64,000 nt of DNA from an uncultured Halomonas sp. (GCF_947501415.1 NZ_CANMVL010000001.1:107493-171492); one strand, 5' to 3'. Numbered from the stretch's first letter, positions 19,603 to 30,547 are shown. Made by a program: numbers and translations. Notes: generated by a model not told the origin, from the letters alone.

Positions 19603-21108
19603 ATGATGATCGCCATGTCCCACCTCGACGCTACCCTGGCGCGGCTCTGGCCCGGTTGCGGGTTGAACGGTGCGCCAGAAGGGAATACCCGACTACAGAC
19701 TGACAGCCGGCGGGTGGCGGCGGGCGATGTGTTCGTCGCGGTACCCGGTGTGCATGTGGATGGGCGCGACTATATCGACAGGGCGCTCGCCGACGGCGCG
19801 GTACGGGTGCTCTGCCACACCGGAGACGGTCGTGACTGCCCGGATGATGCCCGGGTGGTGGCGCTTGCCGGGCTGCGCGAGCGGCTGGGAGAGCTCGGCC
19901 GCCTGCTCTACGGCGTGCCCGACGACCTGGAGCTGATCGGTGTCACCGGCACCAATGGCAAGAGTTCGGTGACCCATTACCTGGCCGAGCTGAGCCAGGC
20001 GCTTGGTGTCGATGCCGCGGTGATCGGCACCCTGGGCCATGGGCGTCCCGGCGAACTGTCGGATACCGGGTTGACGACGCCGGGACCGCTGGCACTCCAG
20101 GCCTCGCTCGCCGAGCTCGCCCGCCAGGGCGCGGCGCGGGTGGCGATGGAGGTCTCTTCCCATGCCCTGGAGCAGGGGCGTCTGGCGGGCTGTCGATTGA
20201 AAACCGCCGTGTTCACCAATCTGAGCCGCGATCATCTCGACTACCACGGCAGCATGACCGCCTATGCGGCCGCCAAGGCGCGGCTCTTTCGACGCCCGGA
20301 GATCGAGCTTGCCGTGGTCAATGGCGACGATCCTCTGGCGCGCCTGATGCTGGCCGGGGTGGCCGATGGCGTACGGGTGCTGGCGACAGGGCGCGATGAG
20401 GCGGTAACCCTGCGTGTGCTGGAGTGCACTCCCCACGCCACCGGCCAGCGAGCCCTGATCGCCACCCCCAAGGGTGAGCGAGAGCTGGTGCTGCCGCTGG
20501 TGGGGCGCTTCAACCTCGATAACGTGCTGTTGGCCATGGCCACGTTGCTGGGCCGTGGGCACGACCTCGAGGCGCTGATCGAGGCGGCGGCCAACCTGGT
20601 GCCGGTACCCGGACGCATGGAGGTGCTGGCGCACCCCGGGGCGCCCACCGTGGTGATCGACTATGCGCACACCCCGGACGCCCTGGACAACGCCCTGGAG
20701 GCACTGCGTGACCATCTGCCCGGGCGAGGCGAGCTTTGGTGCCTGTTCGGTTGCGGCGGAGATCGTGATGCCGGCAAGCGAGCGACCATGGCCGCCGCCG
20801 CCGAGCGCCATGCCGACCGCCTGGTGGTGACCGATGACAACCCACGCGGCGAAGAGCCCGGAGCCATTCGAGACCAGGTGCTGGCAGGACTGAGCGAGGA
20901 GGCCAGGCGCAAGACCTGGGATATTTCCGGGCGCGGCGCTGCCATCCGGCAAACGCTCCGTGAGGCGGGACCCGAGGATGTCGTGCTGGTCGCCGGCAAG
21001 GGGCACGAGACCTATCAGGAAATCGCCGGTGTTCGCCACCCGTTCGACGATCGGGAGGTGGCCGAGCAGGCGCTTCAGGCTCGCTGCACGGGAGGGACCG
21101 CCTCATGA
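19603..21108 (+). CDS. murE: UDP-MurNAc-L-alanyl-D-glutamate:meso-diaminopimelate ligase
   Basis: MurE adds the third stem-peptide residue to the cytoplasmic precursor. It has 501 residues, with the P-loop TGTNGKSSVTHYL, DTGLTTPGPLALQ, MEVSSHALEQGRL and VVIDYAHTPDALDNAL. The DNPRGEEP motif marks the meso-DAP-specific type rather than the lysine type. Three ATGs (19603, 19606, 19615) are possible; the first is given. It overlaps murF by four bases. Confidence 0.96.
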   Translation: MMIAMSHLDATLARLWPGCGLNGAPEGNTRLQTDSRRVAAGDVFVAVPGVHVDGRDYIDRALADGAVRVLCHTGDGRDCPDDARVVALAGLRERLGELGRLLYGVPDDLELIGVTGTNGKSSVTHYLAELSQALGVDAAVIGTLGHGRPGELSDTGLTTPGPLALQASLAELARQGAARVAMEVSSHALEQGRLAGCRLKTAVFTNLSRDHLDYHGSMTAYAAAKARLFRRPEIELAVVNGDDPLARLMLAGVADGVRVLATGRDEAVTLRVLECTPHATGQRALIATPKGERELVLPLVGRFNLDNVLLAMATLLGRGHDLEALIEAAANLVPVPGRMEVLAHPGAPTVVIDYAHTPDALDNALEALRDHLPGRGELWCLFGCGGDRDAGKRATMAAAAERHADRLVVTDDNPRGEEPGAIRDQVLAGLSEEARRKTWDISGRGAAIRQTLREAGPEDVVLVAGKGHETYQEIAGVRHPFDDREVAEQALQARCTGGTAS

Positions 21109-22472
21109 CCCGCTGCGGGCTGACGAGCCTTGCCGAGGTGGCCGATGCGCTGGGTCTCGAGTGCGCGGAGGATGATCTGCCGATCGAGGCGATCGTCACC
21201 GATACGCGCCGGGTGTCGCCGGGTGCGCTCTTCGTGGCCCTGCGCGGCGAACGCTTCGATGCGCATGACTTCGTGGTCGAGGCCCGCGAGGCGGGGGCCG
21301 TTGCCGCCGTGGTCGAAAGGGCGGTGGAGGATCCATTGCCGCAACTTGTCGTGGCCGATACCCGTCTCGCCCTGGGGCTGCTGGGCCGGGCCAGGCGTCG
21401 GGCCTGGGGTGGCCCCGTGGCAGCGGTAACGGGCAATAGCGGCAAGACCACCGTCAAGGAGCTGCTGGCCGCCATTCTCGGCCGGCAGGGGGCGACGCAT
21501 GCTACCCGAGGTAACCTCAACAACGATTTCGGTGTCCCTCTGACCCTGCTCGAGCTGACCCCGCACCACCAGCAGGCGGTGGTCGAGCTGGGGGCCAACC
21601 ATCTGGGCGAGATCGCCTGGACGGTGGGCCTTGCCGAGCCGCGCGTGGCCTTGATCACCAATGTCACCGGTGCCCATGTCGGCGAGTTCGGCGGCATGGG
21701 GCAGATCGCCCAGGCCAAGGCCGAGATCCTGGCGGGGCTGGGTCCCGAGGGCATCGCGGTACTCAATCGCGACGATGCCTACTTCGCTACCTGGCGTCGG
21801 CTTGCGGCCCCGCGGGAGGTGCTGGATTTCGGGCTGAGTGAGGGGGCCAGGGTCACGGCCCGCTCGCTGGTCGCCGACGCTCTCGGACGTTATGCTTTCA
21901 CGCTTGTCGTCGATGGTTGTCGGCTTGGCGATGTCAGGCTGCGACTGATGGGGCGGCACGGCGTCGCCAATGCCCTGGCCGCGACGGCGACGGCCCTCGC
22001 CATGGGCGCCTCCACGAACGATGTGCTGGCGGGGCTCTCGGCGGCCGAGGCGATGCCGGGCCGCCAGGATGTGGTGGCCGGTATACGCGAGGCCCTAATC
22101 ATCGATGATAGCTATAACGCCAACCCCGGCGCGGTGAAGGCCGCGCTCGAGCTCCTGGCTGCCTTGCCGGGACCTCGCTGGTGCCTGCTGGGTGCCATGG
22201 GAGAGTTGGGAGAGGCGTCCGCGGCGCTGCATGCCGAGGTCGGACGCCACGCACGGGAACTGGGGATCGATTTCCTGGGTACCCTGGGCGAGGCGGCACG
22301 CCACGCCTGTCATGCCTTCGGTGAAGGCGGGTGCCATTTCGACGATCGCGAGGCGCTGGTGCGCCACGCGCTGGATCATCTTCCCCCCGGCGCCAGCGTG
22401 CTGGTCAAGGGGTCGCGCAGTGCCGCCATGGAACAGGTGGTGGCGGCACTGCGCCAGGACACAACACGGTGA
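21105..22472 (+). CDS. murF: UDP-MurNAc-tripeptide:D-alanyl-D-alanine ligase
   Basis: MurF joins D-Ala-D-Ala to the tripeptide precursor, finishing the pentapeptide. It has 455 residues, with AVTGNSGKTTVKELLAAIL as the ATP loop, NLNNDFGVPLTLL, ELGANHLGEIAWTV and IIDDSYNANPGAVKAAL. Its start overlaps murE (ATGA), and mraY begins 9 bases after its stop. Confidence 0.96.
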   Translation: MTRCGLTSLAEVADALGLECAEDDLPIEAIVTDTRRVSPGALFVALRGERFDAHDFVVEAREAGAVAAVVERAVEDPLPQLVVADTRLALGLLGRARRRAWGGPVAAVTGNSGKTTVKELLAAILGRQGATHATRGNLNNDFGVPLTLLELTPHHQQAVVELGANHLGEIAWTVGLAEPRVALITNVTGAHVGEFGGMGQIAQAKAEILAGLGPEGIAVLNRDDAYFATWRRLAAPREVLDFGLSEGARVTARSLVADALGRYAFTLVVDGCRLGDVRLRLMGRHGVANALAATATALAMGASTNDVLAGLSAAEAMPGRQDVVAGIREALIIDDSYNANPGAVKAALELLAALPGPRWCLLGAMGELGEASAALHAEVGRHARELGIDFLGTLGEAARHACHAFGEGGCHFDDREALVRHALDHLPPGASVLVKGSRSAAMEQVVAALRQDTTR

Positions 22473-22481
22473 ACGTGATAC

Positions 22482-23564
22482 ATGCTTCTCTATCTGGCTG
22501 AGTTTCTGGCGCAGTACTTCAGCGCCTTCAATGTCTTCGAGTACCTCACACTGAGGATGATCCTGGCCACCATCACGGCACTGGTACTCTGCCTGTGGCT
22601 GGGGCCGGTAATGATCCGCCGCCTGGTCGAAGGACAGATCGGTCAGGCGGTGCGTGACGATGGACCTCAGTCCCATCTCTCCAAGGCCGGCACCCCGACC
22701 ATGGGGGGCGCCATGATCCTGATGGCCATTGCCGTGAGCACCCTGCTGTGGGGTGATCTGGCCAACCATTATGTATGGATCGTGTTGGCCGTGACGCTGG
22801 GCTTCGGCGCGATCGGCTGGGTCGACGACTACCGCAAGGTGGTGGAGAAGAACCCGCGTGGCCTGCCGGCACGCTGGAAGTATCTCTGGCAGTCGGTGAT
22901 CGGCCTGGCGGCGGCGGTGCTGCTCTATGCCACCGCCGCCTCGCCGGTGGAAACCAGCCTCATCGTGCCGCTGTTCAAGGAGTTCGTGCTGCCGCTGGGC
23001 CTCTTTTATGTGGTGCTCGCCTACCTGGTGATCGTGGGCAGCTCCAATGCGGTCAATCTCACCGATGGCCTCGATGGCCTGGCGATCATGCCGACGGTGC
23101 TGGTGGCCATGGGGTTGGGAATCTTCGCCTATGCCAGCGGCAATGCGGTGTTTGCCGAGTATCTGCAGATTCCGGGGATACCCGGCGCGGGGGAGCTCGC
23201 CGTGTTCTGCGCCACCATTGCGGGAGCCGGCCTGGGCTTTCTGTGGTTCAACACCTACCCGGCACAGGTGTTCATGGGCGATGTGGGGGCACTGGCCCTG
23301 GGGGCGGCTCTCGGCGTGGTCGCGGTGATCGTCCGCCAGGAGATCGTGCTGTTTATCATGGGCGGCATCTTCGTGATGGAGACCGTGTCGGTGATCCTGC
23401 AGGTGGCCTCCTACAAGCTTACCGGCCGCCGCATCTTCCGCATGGCACCGCTCCACCACCACTATGAGCTCAAGGGCTGGCCCGAACCCCGCGTCATCGT
23501 GCGTTTCTGGATCATCACCGTGGTGCTGGTGCTGATCGGACTGGCCACCCTCAAGGTGCGTTGA
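22482..23564 (+). CDS. mraY: Phospho-MurNAc-pentapeptide translocase
   Basis: MraY transfers phospho-MurNAc-pentapeptide to undecaprenyl phosphate, forming lipid I at the inner membrane. It has 360 residues and about ten transmembrane helices. Family motifs are [55 protein letters not shown] and [14 protein letters not shown]. The stop overlaps the murD start as TGATG. Confidence 0.97.
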   Translation: MLLYLAEFLAQYFSAFNVFEYLTLRMILATITALVLCLWLGPVMIRRLVEGQIGQAVRDDGPQSHLSKAGTPTMGGAMILMAIAVSTLLWGDLANHYVWIVLAVTLGFGAIGWVDDYRKVVEKNPRGLPARWKYLWQSVIGLAAAVLLYATAASPVETSLIVPLFKEFVLPLGLFYVVLAYLVIVGSSNAVNLTDGLDGLAIMPTVLVAMGLGIFAYASGNAVFAEYLQIPGIPGAGELAVFCATIAGAGLGFLWFNTYPAQVFMGDVGALALGAALGVVAVIVRQEIVLFIMGGIFVMETVSVILQVASYKLTGRRIFRMAPLHHHYELKGWPEPRVIVRFWIITVVLVLIGLATLKVR

Positions 23565-24976
23565 TGGAGCGCGCAGCGATCACCTCTCGGGCAGCCGGGG
23601 GCCGTGTGCCGCCAGGCACCACCCTGGTGGTGGGGCTGGGGCTCTCCGGGCGTGCGATCTGCCGCCATCTGGCGCGTCGCGGTGTCACCTTCATGGTGGC
23701 CGATACCCGCGAAGCGCCGCCCGGGCTGGATGACTTCCGGGCCGCACATCCTGGCGTCGCCGTGCATCTTGGTCCTCTCCAGGATCTCGACCTGATGGAG
23801 GCCGAGGAGGTGGTGCTGAGTCCGGGAGTCGATCCCCACACTCCCGGGCTCGAATCACTGGCCGGGCGAGTCAATCCGGCCAGCGGCGAGTCGCGCCTGG
23901 TGGGCGAGATCGCCCTGTTCGTGCGTGAGGCGGCGGCACCCATCGCCGCCATCACCGGCTCCAATGCCAAGTCCACCGTGACGACCCTGGTGGGTGAGAT
24001 GGCGCAAGAGTCCGGTGTGAAGGCGGCGGTGGGGGGCAATCTGGGGAGGCCGGCCCTCGACCTGCTGGATGAGGTGGGCGATGCCGAGCTGTATGTGCTC
24101 GAGCTCTCCAGCTTCCAGCTCGAGACAACTCCGCGGCTGGGCGCCGAGTGCGCACTCTTCCTGAATCTCTCCGAGGACCACCTGGATCGTCACGGTGACA
24201 TGCCCGGCTACCGGGCGGCCAAGCTGGCCATCTTTCGTGGTGCACACCACGCCGTGGTCAATGCCGATGACCCCCTGACCTGGCCCGAGGGCGAGCTTCC
24301 CGTCATCGACCGCTTTACCGTCGCGCCGCCTCTGGATAACGAGTGGGGGGTGGCCAGCCACGCCGGGGCCGACTGGCTGATGCACGGCGAAAGAACGCTG
24401 ATGCCTGTGGCGGCCATGCGCCTGGCGGGGCGCCACCACCAGGCCAATGCCCTGGCGGCGCTGGCCATGGGGCACCGGCTGGGCTTTCCGCTGCCTGCGA
24501 TGCGCAGGGTGCTCGAGCGCTTCTCGGGTCTGCCCCATCGCAGCGAGCTGGTGGCCGAAGTGGGGGGCGTACGCTGGATCAATGACTCCAAGGGGACCAA
24601 CGTGGGGGCAACGCTCGCCGCGATCGCCGGTCTCGGCCCCACCCTCGAGGGGCGCCTGATCCTGCTGGCCGGTGGCGTGGGCAAGGGCGCCGACTTTACT
24701 CCCCTGGCCGAGCCCCTGGCCCGCTTCGGCCGCGAGGCGATCCTGTTCGGTACCGATGCGGGGCGCCTCGAGGCGGCCCTCGCCGGGGCGCTGCCGGTGA
24801 CCCGGAGCGCCGACCTGTCGGCCGCCCTGGCGCGAGCGGCGGCGATTGCCGAGCCGGGAGATGCCGTGCTGCTCTCGCCGGCCTGTGCCAGCCTCGATCA
24901 GTTTGCCAATTACCAGGCGCGTGGCGATGCCTTTCGTGACTGGGTTCACCATCATCAGGCACAGGAGGGGGCATGA
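23564..24976 (+). CDS. murD: UDP-N-acetylmuramoylalanine:D-glutamate ligase
   Basis: MurD adds D-glutamate to UDP-MurNAc-L-Ala. It has 470 residues from the ATG at 23564, with TLVVGLGLSGRAICRHLA, AAITGSNAKSTVTTLVGEM as the ATP loop, SSFQLETTP, LNLSEDHLDRHGDM, HRSELVAEVGGVRWINDSKG and LLSPACASLDQFANYQARG. A TTG one codon earlier is in frame, but the ATG overlapping mraY is the natural coupled start. It overlaps ftsW by four bases. Confidence 0.96.
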   Translation: MERAAITSRAAGGRVPPGTTLVVGLGLSGRAICRHLARRGVTFMVADTREAPPGLDDFRAAHPGVAVHLGPLQDLDLMEAEEVVLSPGVDPHTPGLESLAGRVNPASGESRLVGEIALFVREAAAPIAAITGSNAKSTVTTLVGEMAQESGVKAAVGGNLGRPALDLLDEVGDAELYVLELSSFQLETTPRLGAECALFLNLSEDHLDRHGDMPGYRAAKLAIFRGAHHAVVNADDPLTWPEGELPVIDRFTVAPPLDNEWGVASHAGADWLMHGERTLMPVAAMRLAGRHHQANALAALAMGHRLGFPLPAMRRVLERFSGLPHRSELVAEVGGVRWINDSKGTNVGATLAAIAGLGPTLEGRLILLAGGVGKGADFTPLAEPLARFGREAILFGTDAGRLEAALAGALPVTRSADLSAALARAAAIAEPGDAVLLSPACASLDQFANYQARGDAFRDWVHHHQAQEGA

Positions 24977-26193
24977 GCCGTCTGGCACGACTCCGAGAGA
25001 GCCTCTCGACCCGCGACCACCCCTTCGATGGCTGGCTGCTGGTGGCCGCGATTGCCCTGCTGCTGACCGGCTGGGTGATGGTGACGTCCGCCTCCACAGG
25101 GGTGGCGGCGAGCCTGACCGGCAATCCCTGGTACTTCAGTGCGCGTCACGGCTTCTTCGTCGCGGTGGCGGTGCTGGTAGCGACCGGTGTATTGCGCATC
25201 CCGTTGGGGTGGTGGCGGGCCAACGGACCGCTGCTTCTGCTGTTGGGGGTAGTGCTGCTGGCGCTGGTCCTGCTGGTGGGGCGTGAGGTCAACGGCAGCA
25301 AGCGGTGGCTGTCGGTGCCCGGTATCCCCTTCAATATACAGGCCTCCGAGATAGCCAAGCTGTGCCTGATCGTCTATCTGGCGGGCTATCTCGAGCGCTT
25401 CCTGCCGCAGGTTCGTCGCCACTGGGGGGCCTTTCTGCGTCCACTGGTGGTGCTTGGCCTGTATGGCGTCCTGCTGATCATGGAGCCCGACTACGGTGCG
25501 GTGGTGGTGATGACCGGCTGCGTGATGGGCATGCTGCTGATGGCCGGCGCGCCCTGGGGGCGGTTCCTGTTCCTGGCGCTGCTGGTGGCGGCGGGCGGGG
25601 CACTGCTGGCCATCGCCGAGCCCTATCGCCTGGCCCGCCTGACCAGCTTCGTCGACCCCTGGGCCGACCAGTTCGCCAGTGGCTACCAGCTGACCCAGGC
25701 GCTTATCGCCTTCGGGCGTGGCGGATGGTTGGGCGTGGGGCTTGGCAACAGCGTCCAGAAGCTCTTCTATCTTCCTGAGGCTCATACCGACTTCGTGTTC
25801 GCGGTGCTCGCCGAGGAGCTGGGCTTGCTGGGCGCCGTGTGCGTGATCGGTCTGTTCGCCCTGCTGGTGTGGCGTGCCATGGCGGTGGGGCGCCGCGCGG
25901 AGCTTGCCGGACGGGCATTTTCCGCCTACCTCAGCTACGGCATCGCCCTGGTGATCGGTGCCCAGGCCTTTATCAATATTGCGGTAAGCAGTGGCATGCT
26001 GCCCACCAAGGGGCTGACCCTGCCACTGCTCAGCTACGGCGGCTCCAGCCTGCTGGTCTGCACCTGCATGGTGGCGATGCTGCTGCGCGTCGATATCGAG
26101 ACCCGACGTGAACAGCGCCGCCGCTCCCCGGCGGTCCCCCGAACGGCAGCGAAGGGATCGCCATCACTGGTCAGACAAGGAGTCCAGCAATGA
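24973..26193 (+). CDS. ftsW: Septal peptidoglycan glycosyltransferase FtsW
   Basis: FtsW is the SEDS-family polymerase that builds septal glycan strands with FtsI. It has 406 residues and about ten transmembrane helices. Family sequences are GREVNGSKRWLSVPG, QASEIAKLCLIVYLAGYL, GYQLTQALIAFGRGGWLGVG, EAHTDFVFAVLAEELGLLG and LPLLSYGGSSLLVCT. It overlaps both murD and murG by four bases. Confidence 0.96.
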   Translation: MSRLARLRESLSTRDHPFDGWLLVAAIALLLTGWVMVTSASTGVAASLTGNPWYFSARHGFFVAVAVLVATGVLRIPLGWWRANGPLLLLLGVVLLALVLLVGREVNGSKRWLSVPGIPFNIQASEIAKLCLIVYLAGYLERFLPQVRRHWGAFLRPLVVLGLYGVLLIMEPDYGAVVVMTGCVMGMLLMAGAPWGRFLFLALLVAAGGALLAIAEPYRLARLTSFVDPWADQFASGYQLTQALIAFGRGGWLGVGLGNSVQKLFYLPEAHTDFVFAVLAEELGLLGAVCVIGLFALLVWRAMAVGRRAELAGRAFSAYLSYGIALVIGAQAFINIAVSSGMLPTKGLTLPLLSYGGSSLLVCTCMVAMLLRVDIETRREQRRRSPAVPRTAAKGSPSLVRQGVQQ

Positions 26194-27278
26194 GTCACAC
26201 CTCCCCGCGTCGAGTGCTGGTCATGGCCGGTGGTACCGGTGGCCATGTGATCCCCGCTCTCTCCCTGGCCCGTGGCCTGCAGGCGAGTGGTGTGGAGGTG
26301 GCATGGCTCGGCAGCCCAAGGGGCATCGAGAATCGTCTCGTGCCCGAGACGGGCATTCCCCTCCACCGAATCGCCGTGGCCGGCCTGCGCGGCAATGGGG
26401 CGGCCGGCTGGCTGCTGGCGCCATTCAACCTGACCCGGTCGGTATGGCAGGCGTGGCGGGTGATCCGTACCTTCGACCCCCAGCTGGTCGTGGGGCTGGG
26501 AGGGTTCGCCAGTGGGCCCGGAGGGCTCGCCGCCTGGCTGTCACGGCGGCCGCTGGTGATCCATGAGCAGAATGCCGTGGCCGGGCTGACCAATCGTGCC
26601 CTGGCGCGATTGGCAAGGCGGGTCTACGCCGCCTTTCCCCAGGCCTTTCAGGGCCGCGGGGAGGTGATCGGCAATCCGGTGCGTGATGAGATCGCGCACC
26701 TCGGCGAGGCGCCGCGTAGCGCCGCCGCGATGGCCGGTCGGTCGCTACGGCTGCTGGTGGTGGGCGGCTCCCTGGGGGCCCAGGCATTGAATGAGGCAGT
26801 GCCGGCGGCACTGGCGCGTCTGCCCGAGAATCGGCGTCCCGCCGTGTGGCACCAGGCCGGTAGAGACAAGGATGCCACCACCCGAGACACCTACGCGCAA
26901 CAGAACGTTTCGGCCGAGGTGACCGCCTTTATCGATGACATGGCCTGTGCCTATGCCTGGGCCGACCTGGTTGTATGCCGAGCCGGCGCGCTGACCGTTG
27001 CGGAGCTTGCCGCCGCGGCCAAGCCGGCCCTGTTCGTGCCCTTTCCGCATGCCGTGGATGATCATCAGACCGCCAATGCCAGGGCACTGGTGGAGGAGGG
27101 GGCCGCCGAGCTGCTGCCCCAGACCAGACTTTCCGCAGCAACGCTGGCCGAGCGCCTGACGGTGCTGCTTGACCCCGACACCCTGGCCACCATGGCGTCG
27201 CGGGCTCGCGCCTGCGCCCATCTCGACGCTGTCGAGCGCCTGGTGGCCGGCTGCATGGAGACAGGTTTTGAGCGATAG
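26190..27278 (+). CDS. murG: UDP-GlcNAc:lipid I N-acetylglucosaminyltransferase MurG
   Basis: MurG converts lipid I to lipid II on the inner face of the cytoplasmic membrane. It has 362 residues, with the glycine-rich loop [65 protein letters not shown] and the UDP-sugar site [13 protein letters not shown] with the following [14 protein letters not shown]. It overlaps ftsW; murC follows. Confidence 0.96.
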   Translation: MSHTSPRRVLVMAGGTGGHVIPALSLARGLQASGVEVAWLGSPRGIENRLVPETGIPLHRIAVAGLRGNGAAGWLLAPFNLTRSVWQAWRVIRTFDPQLVVGLGGFASGPGGLAAWLSRRPLVIHEQNAVAGLTNRALARLARRVYAAFPQAFQGRGEVIGNPVRDEIAHLGEAPRSAAAMAGRSLRLLVVGGSLGAQALNEAVPAALARLPENRRPAVWHQAGRDKDATTRDTYAQQNVSAEVTAFIDDMACAYAWADLVVCRAGALTVAELAAAAKPALFVPFPHAVDDHQTANARALVEEGAAELLPQTRLSAATLAERLTVLLDPDTLATMASRARACAHLDAVERLVAGCMETGFER

Positions 27279-27291
27279 CAGATCACATTCG

Positions 27292-28773
27292 ATGGCCGGT
27301 CAGGCCGAGCCCGATCGCCATGGCCGCGGGCTGGGCATGCGCCGCATCCGGAATATCCACTTCGTGGGCATCGGGGGGGCCGGTATGTGCGGCATCGCCG
27401 AGGTGCTCGCCAACCAGGGCTACGTCGTCAGTGGCAGCGACCTGCGCGAGTCACCGGTGGTTGCCAGGTTGCGTGGTTGCGGGGTTCGTGTGGCCATCGG
27501 TCATGCCACCGAGCATGTTGCCGGTGCCGATGTGGTGGTGGTCTCCACCGCCGTGGACGAGACCAATCCCGAGATACGCTGGGCGCAGGAGAATCGAGTA
27601 CCGGTGGTCAGGCGTGCCGAGATGCTTGCCGAGTTGATGCGCTTCCGCCATGGCATCGCGGTGGCAGGCACCCACGGCAAGACCACGACGACCAGCCTGA
27701 CCGCCACGCTGCTCGGCGAGGGGGGGCTCGATCCCACCTTCGTGATCGGAGGGCGGTTGACCAGTGCCGGAACCAACGCGCGACTGGGGGAGGGCGACTA
27801 CCTGGTGGCCGAGGCCGATGAATCCGATGCCTCCTTCCTGCACCTTCAGCCGCTGGTATCCATCGTTACCAATATCGATGCCGATCACATGAGTACCTAC
27901 GGCGGCGATTTCGAGCGGCTCAAGGGTACCTTCATCGAGTTCCTGCACAACCTTCCCTTCTACGGGCTGGCCATTCTGTGCATCGATGACGAACATGTGC
28001 GGAGCCTGTTGGATCGTGTCAATCGCCAGTTCGTCACCTATGGCTTCAGCGAGGATGCCGACTACGGCATCGAAGGGTTCGTGCAGGCGCAGGGGGAGGT
28101 GCGTTTCACCGCTCGACGCCCCGGCGGGCTGGCGCCCCTCGAGGTGAAACTGGCCATGCCTGGCCGTCACAACGCCCTGAATGCCCTGGCTGCCATCGCC
28201 GTGGCCAGTGATGCCGGGGTGGATGACGCCGCCATTCTGCGAGGCCTTGCCAGTTTCCAGGGAGTGGGGCGCCGCTTCCAGGTCCATGGCCAATTTCCGA
28301 TACTCAGGAAAACGGGCGAGCCGACCCCCGGGAAAGAGGGCGAGGTGATGCTGGTGGACGACTATGGCCACCATCCGCGTGAGGTGGGGATGGTGATACA
28401 GGCGGTGCGTGCCGGCTGGCCCGAGCGCCGCCTGGTGATGCTCTATCAGCCCCATCGCTACACTCGCACCCGTGATCTCTACGAGGATTTCGTGCGAGTG
28501 CTGGGCGATGTCGACACCCTGTTGCTGCTCGACGTCTACAGCGCCGGCGAAGCGGTGATTCCCGGTGCCGACGGACGCACCCTGGCCGGCTCGATTCGTC
28601 AGCGTGGTATCGTCGATCCGATCTTCGTGCAGGACAAGGCGGAGCTGCCCGAACTGCTGGGTCGCGTGCTGAGGCCGGGCGATATCCTGATTACTCAGGG
28701 CGCAGGTGATATCGGCGGAATCGCCCAGGCGCTGGCCGAGTCGGCCCTGACACTCGACGAGGTGATGCTATGA
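27292..28773 (+). CDS. murC: UDP-N-acetylmuramate:L-alanine ligase
   Basis: MurC attaches L-alanine to UDP-MurNAc, the first amino-acid step of the stem peptide. It has 493 residues from ATG 27292, with [19 protein letters not shown], the ATP loop [30 protein letters not shown] and [10 protein letters not shown]. The start is uncertain. The ATG at 27292 has no visible ribosome-binding site. A TTG at 27268 overlaps murG and follows GGAGACAGG by about seven bases; it would add eight residues. The C-terminus overlaps ddl by four bases. Confidence 0.95.
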   Translation: MAGQAEPDRHGRGLGMRRIRNIHFVGIGGAGMCGIAEVLANQGYVVSGSDLRESPVVARLRGCGVRVAIGHATEHVAGADVVVVSTAVDETNPEIRWAQENRVPVVRRAEMLAELMRFRHGIAVAGTHGKTTTTSLTATLLGEGGLDPTFVIGGRLTSAGTNARLGEGDYLVAEADESDASFLHLQPLVSIVTNIDADHMSTYGGDFERLKGTFIEFLHNLPFYGLAILCIDDEHVRSLLDRVNRQFVTYGFSEDADYGIEGFVQAQGEVRFTARRPGGLAPLEVKLAMPGRHNALNALAAIAVASDAGVDDAAILRGLASFQGVGRRFQVHGQFPILRKTGEPTPGKEGEVMLVDDYGHHPREVGMVIQAVRAGWPERRLVMLYQPHRYTRTRDLYEDFVRVLGDVDTLLLLDVYSAGEAVIPGADGRTLAGSIRQRGIVDPIFVQDKAELPELLGRVLRPGDILITQGAGDIGGIAQALAESALTLDEVML

Positions 28774-29699
28774 CGCTGGTGTCGGAACTGGGGCGTGTGG
28801 CGGTGCTGTTCGGCGGTAGCTCCGCCGAGCGTGAGGTGTCCCTGAAGAGTGGGCAGGCGGTGCTTTCGGCGCTGGTTCGAGCCGGTGTCGATGCCGTCGG
28901 CTATGATCCTGCTGACGGTGGTCTGGTGGGGCTCGAGGCACTGGCCCCGGATCGCGTGTTTATCGCCCTGCATGGGCGTGGTGGCGAGGATGGCACGCTG
29001 CAGGGGGCACTCGAGCTGATGGGAATTCCCTACACCGGCAGTGGTGTGCTGGGGTCGGCTCTGGGCATGGACAAACAGCGCACCAAACTGGTGTGGCAGG
29101 CGCTGGGACTGCCGACGCCGGATGCCGAGATGCTGGACCCGGATGCCGACTGGCAGGCCGTGGTCAGGCGCCTGGGATTGCCGTTGATCGTCAAGCCGGT
29201 GCATGAGGGGTCGACGCTGGGCATCAGTGTGGTGGAGAGCGCCGAGGCACTGGCCACTGCCTATCAGGAGGCGGCGCAGTTTGACGCGCGGGTAATGGCC
29301 GAGCGCTTCGTGCAGGGAGAGGAGTACACGGTGTCACTGCTCGGCGACGATGTGCTGCCGGCGATCCGCGTGGAGGCGGCCGGGGGCTTCTACGACTACG
29401 AGGCCAAGTACCTTTCCGACGAGACTCGCTACCACCTGCCCTGTGGGTTGCAGGGCGACGAGGAGGCCGCGCTGGGTGAGTTGTGCCGTCGCGCCTTCGT
29501 CGCGGTAGGGGGCGAGGGCTGGGGTCGCGTCGACGTGATGCGCGATGGCCATGGGAGGTTCTGGCTGATCGAGGTCAACACCTCTCCGGGCATGACCGAC
29601 CACAGCCTGGTTCCCCAGGCGGCGGCCCATATCGGCATCGACTTCGAGACGCTGGTATTGCGTATCCTTGCCGCGACCCTGGAGAGTCGAGCGGCATGA
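28770..29699 (+). CDS. ddl: D-alanine:D-alanine ligase
   Basis: Ddl makes D-Ala-D-Ala, the substrate of MurF. It has 309 residues, an ATP-grasp fold (DdlB-type by length and location) with [76 protein letters not shown] sequence written here as [10 protein letters not shown], and [15 protein letters not shown]. It is coupled to both murC and ftsQ by ATGA overlaps. Confidence 0.96.
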   Translation: MTLVSELGRVAVLFGGSSAEREVSLKSGQAVLSALVRAGVDAVGYDPADGGLVGLEALAPDRVFIALHGRGGEDGTLQGALELMGIPYTGSGVLGSALGMDKQRTKLVWQALGLPTPDAEMLDPDADWQAVVRRLGLPLIVKPVHEGSTLGISVVESAEALATAYQEAAQFDARVMAERFVQGEEYTVSLLGDDVLPAIRVEAAGGFYDYEAKYLSDETRYHLPCGLQGDEEAALGELCRRAFVAVGGEGWGRVDVMRDGHGRFWLIEVNTSPGMTDHSLVPQAAAHIGIDFETLVLRILAATLESRAA

Positions 29700-30421
29700 G
29701 TCAGCGCGGCGGCTGGCTGGGTGTGCTGCTGTTGCTGGTGCTGTTCGGCGCCGGTGGCAGGGCCTTGTGGCTATGGCTCGACAGGCCCCTCGAGCGGGTG
29801 TCGATCGGCGGTGATCTGGAGCATGTCAGTGCCGACTATCTGCGAGACAGGCTGTCGCCGCTGCTGCGCGGCCATACCTGGCTGTCGGTGAATGTCTCCG
29901 AGCTGCGCGAGCAGGCCCTGGCGGTCGACTGGATCGCCGAGGCGCGAGTCAGCCGGGAGTGGCCCAACGCCCTGACCCTCGAGCTGGTGGAGCAGGTGCC
30001 GGTGGCGCGCTGGAATGACGACTCCCTGCTCAACTCCCGGGGAGAGCCCTTCGCCATCGGTTCGGTCTCCCCCCCCGGCGGCCTGCCCGATCTCGCCGGC
30101 CCGGAGGGCAGCGGTGCCGAGGTGCTTGCCTACCATGAGCGCCTCGCCACGCGCTTCGCCGAGATGGGGCTCGAGTTGACTCAGCTTCGTCTTGAGCCGC
30201 GAGGCGCCTGGCGCTTCCAGCTCAATGATGGTGTCTGGGTGATGCTGGGTCGCGGCGATCGGGAGGGGAGGCTGGCGCGCCTTACCGCTGCATGGCGTCG
30301 ACAACTCGAACGGCAGGCGTCGCATATTCGTTACATCGATCTGCGATACCCGAACGGGGTCGCGGTGGCATGGCATGGTGAGGTCGACCCCCTCGGTCAG
30401 GATGGCACGGATGAGGGGTGA
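29696..30421 (+). CDS. ftsQ: Cell division protein FtsQ
   Basis: FtsQ is the bitopic hub of the FtsQLB complex. It has 241 residues: a membrane helix near the N-terminus (about 8-26), a POTRA domain starting at RVSIGGDLEHVSADYLRDRL with VDWIAEARVSREWPNALTLE, and the beta domain with RWNDDSLLNSRGEPF. The start overlapping the ddl stop is preferred; longer in-frame extensions are inside ddl. It is followed by a 195-base gap before ftsA. Confidence 0.93.
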   Translation: MSQRGGWLGVLLLLVLFGAGGRALWLWLDRPLERVSIGGDLEHVSADYLRDRLSPLLRGHTWLSVNVSELREQALAVDWIAEARVSREWPNALTLELVEQVPVARWNDDSLLNSRGEPFAIGSVSPPGGLPDLAGPEGSGAEVLAYHERLATRFAEMGLELTQLRLEPRGAWRFQLNDGVWVMLGRGDREGRLARLTAAWRRQLERQASHIRYIDLRYPNGVAVAWHGEVDPLGQDGTDEG

Positions 30422-30541
30422 TCCCTTTTTCCGGTGAAACACCCATGGCAAAGGGCATGCGCCTGTTTCATTTACGGCAAAAGCGCCGTATCGTGGGAGG
30501 TCTACTTGGTCCCGGGGTGGAGGAAGGTGTTAGCTTTTTCC

Positions 30542-30547
30542 TATAAT
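30542..30547 (+). promoter_or_regulatory. Putative -10 element upstream of ftsA
   Basis: A perfect TATAAT lies in the 195-base ftsQ-ftsA gap, about 70 bases before ftsA. The -35 region is poor. It suggests ftsA-ftsZ may be transcribed separately from the upstream genes. Confidence 0.45.

Noticed and set aside
22095..23462. 455-codon minus-strand frame opposite murF/mraY
   Set aside because: Same shadow signature (His/Gln-rich) as other antisense frames; mraY on the plus strand explains the open reading.
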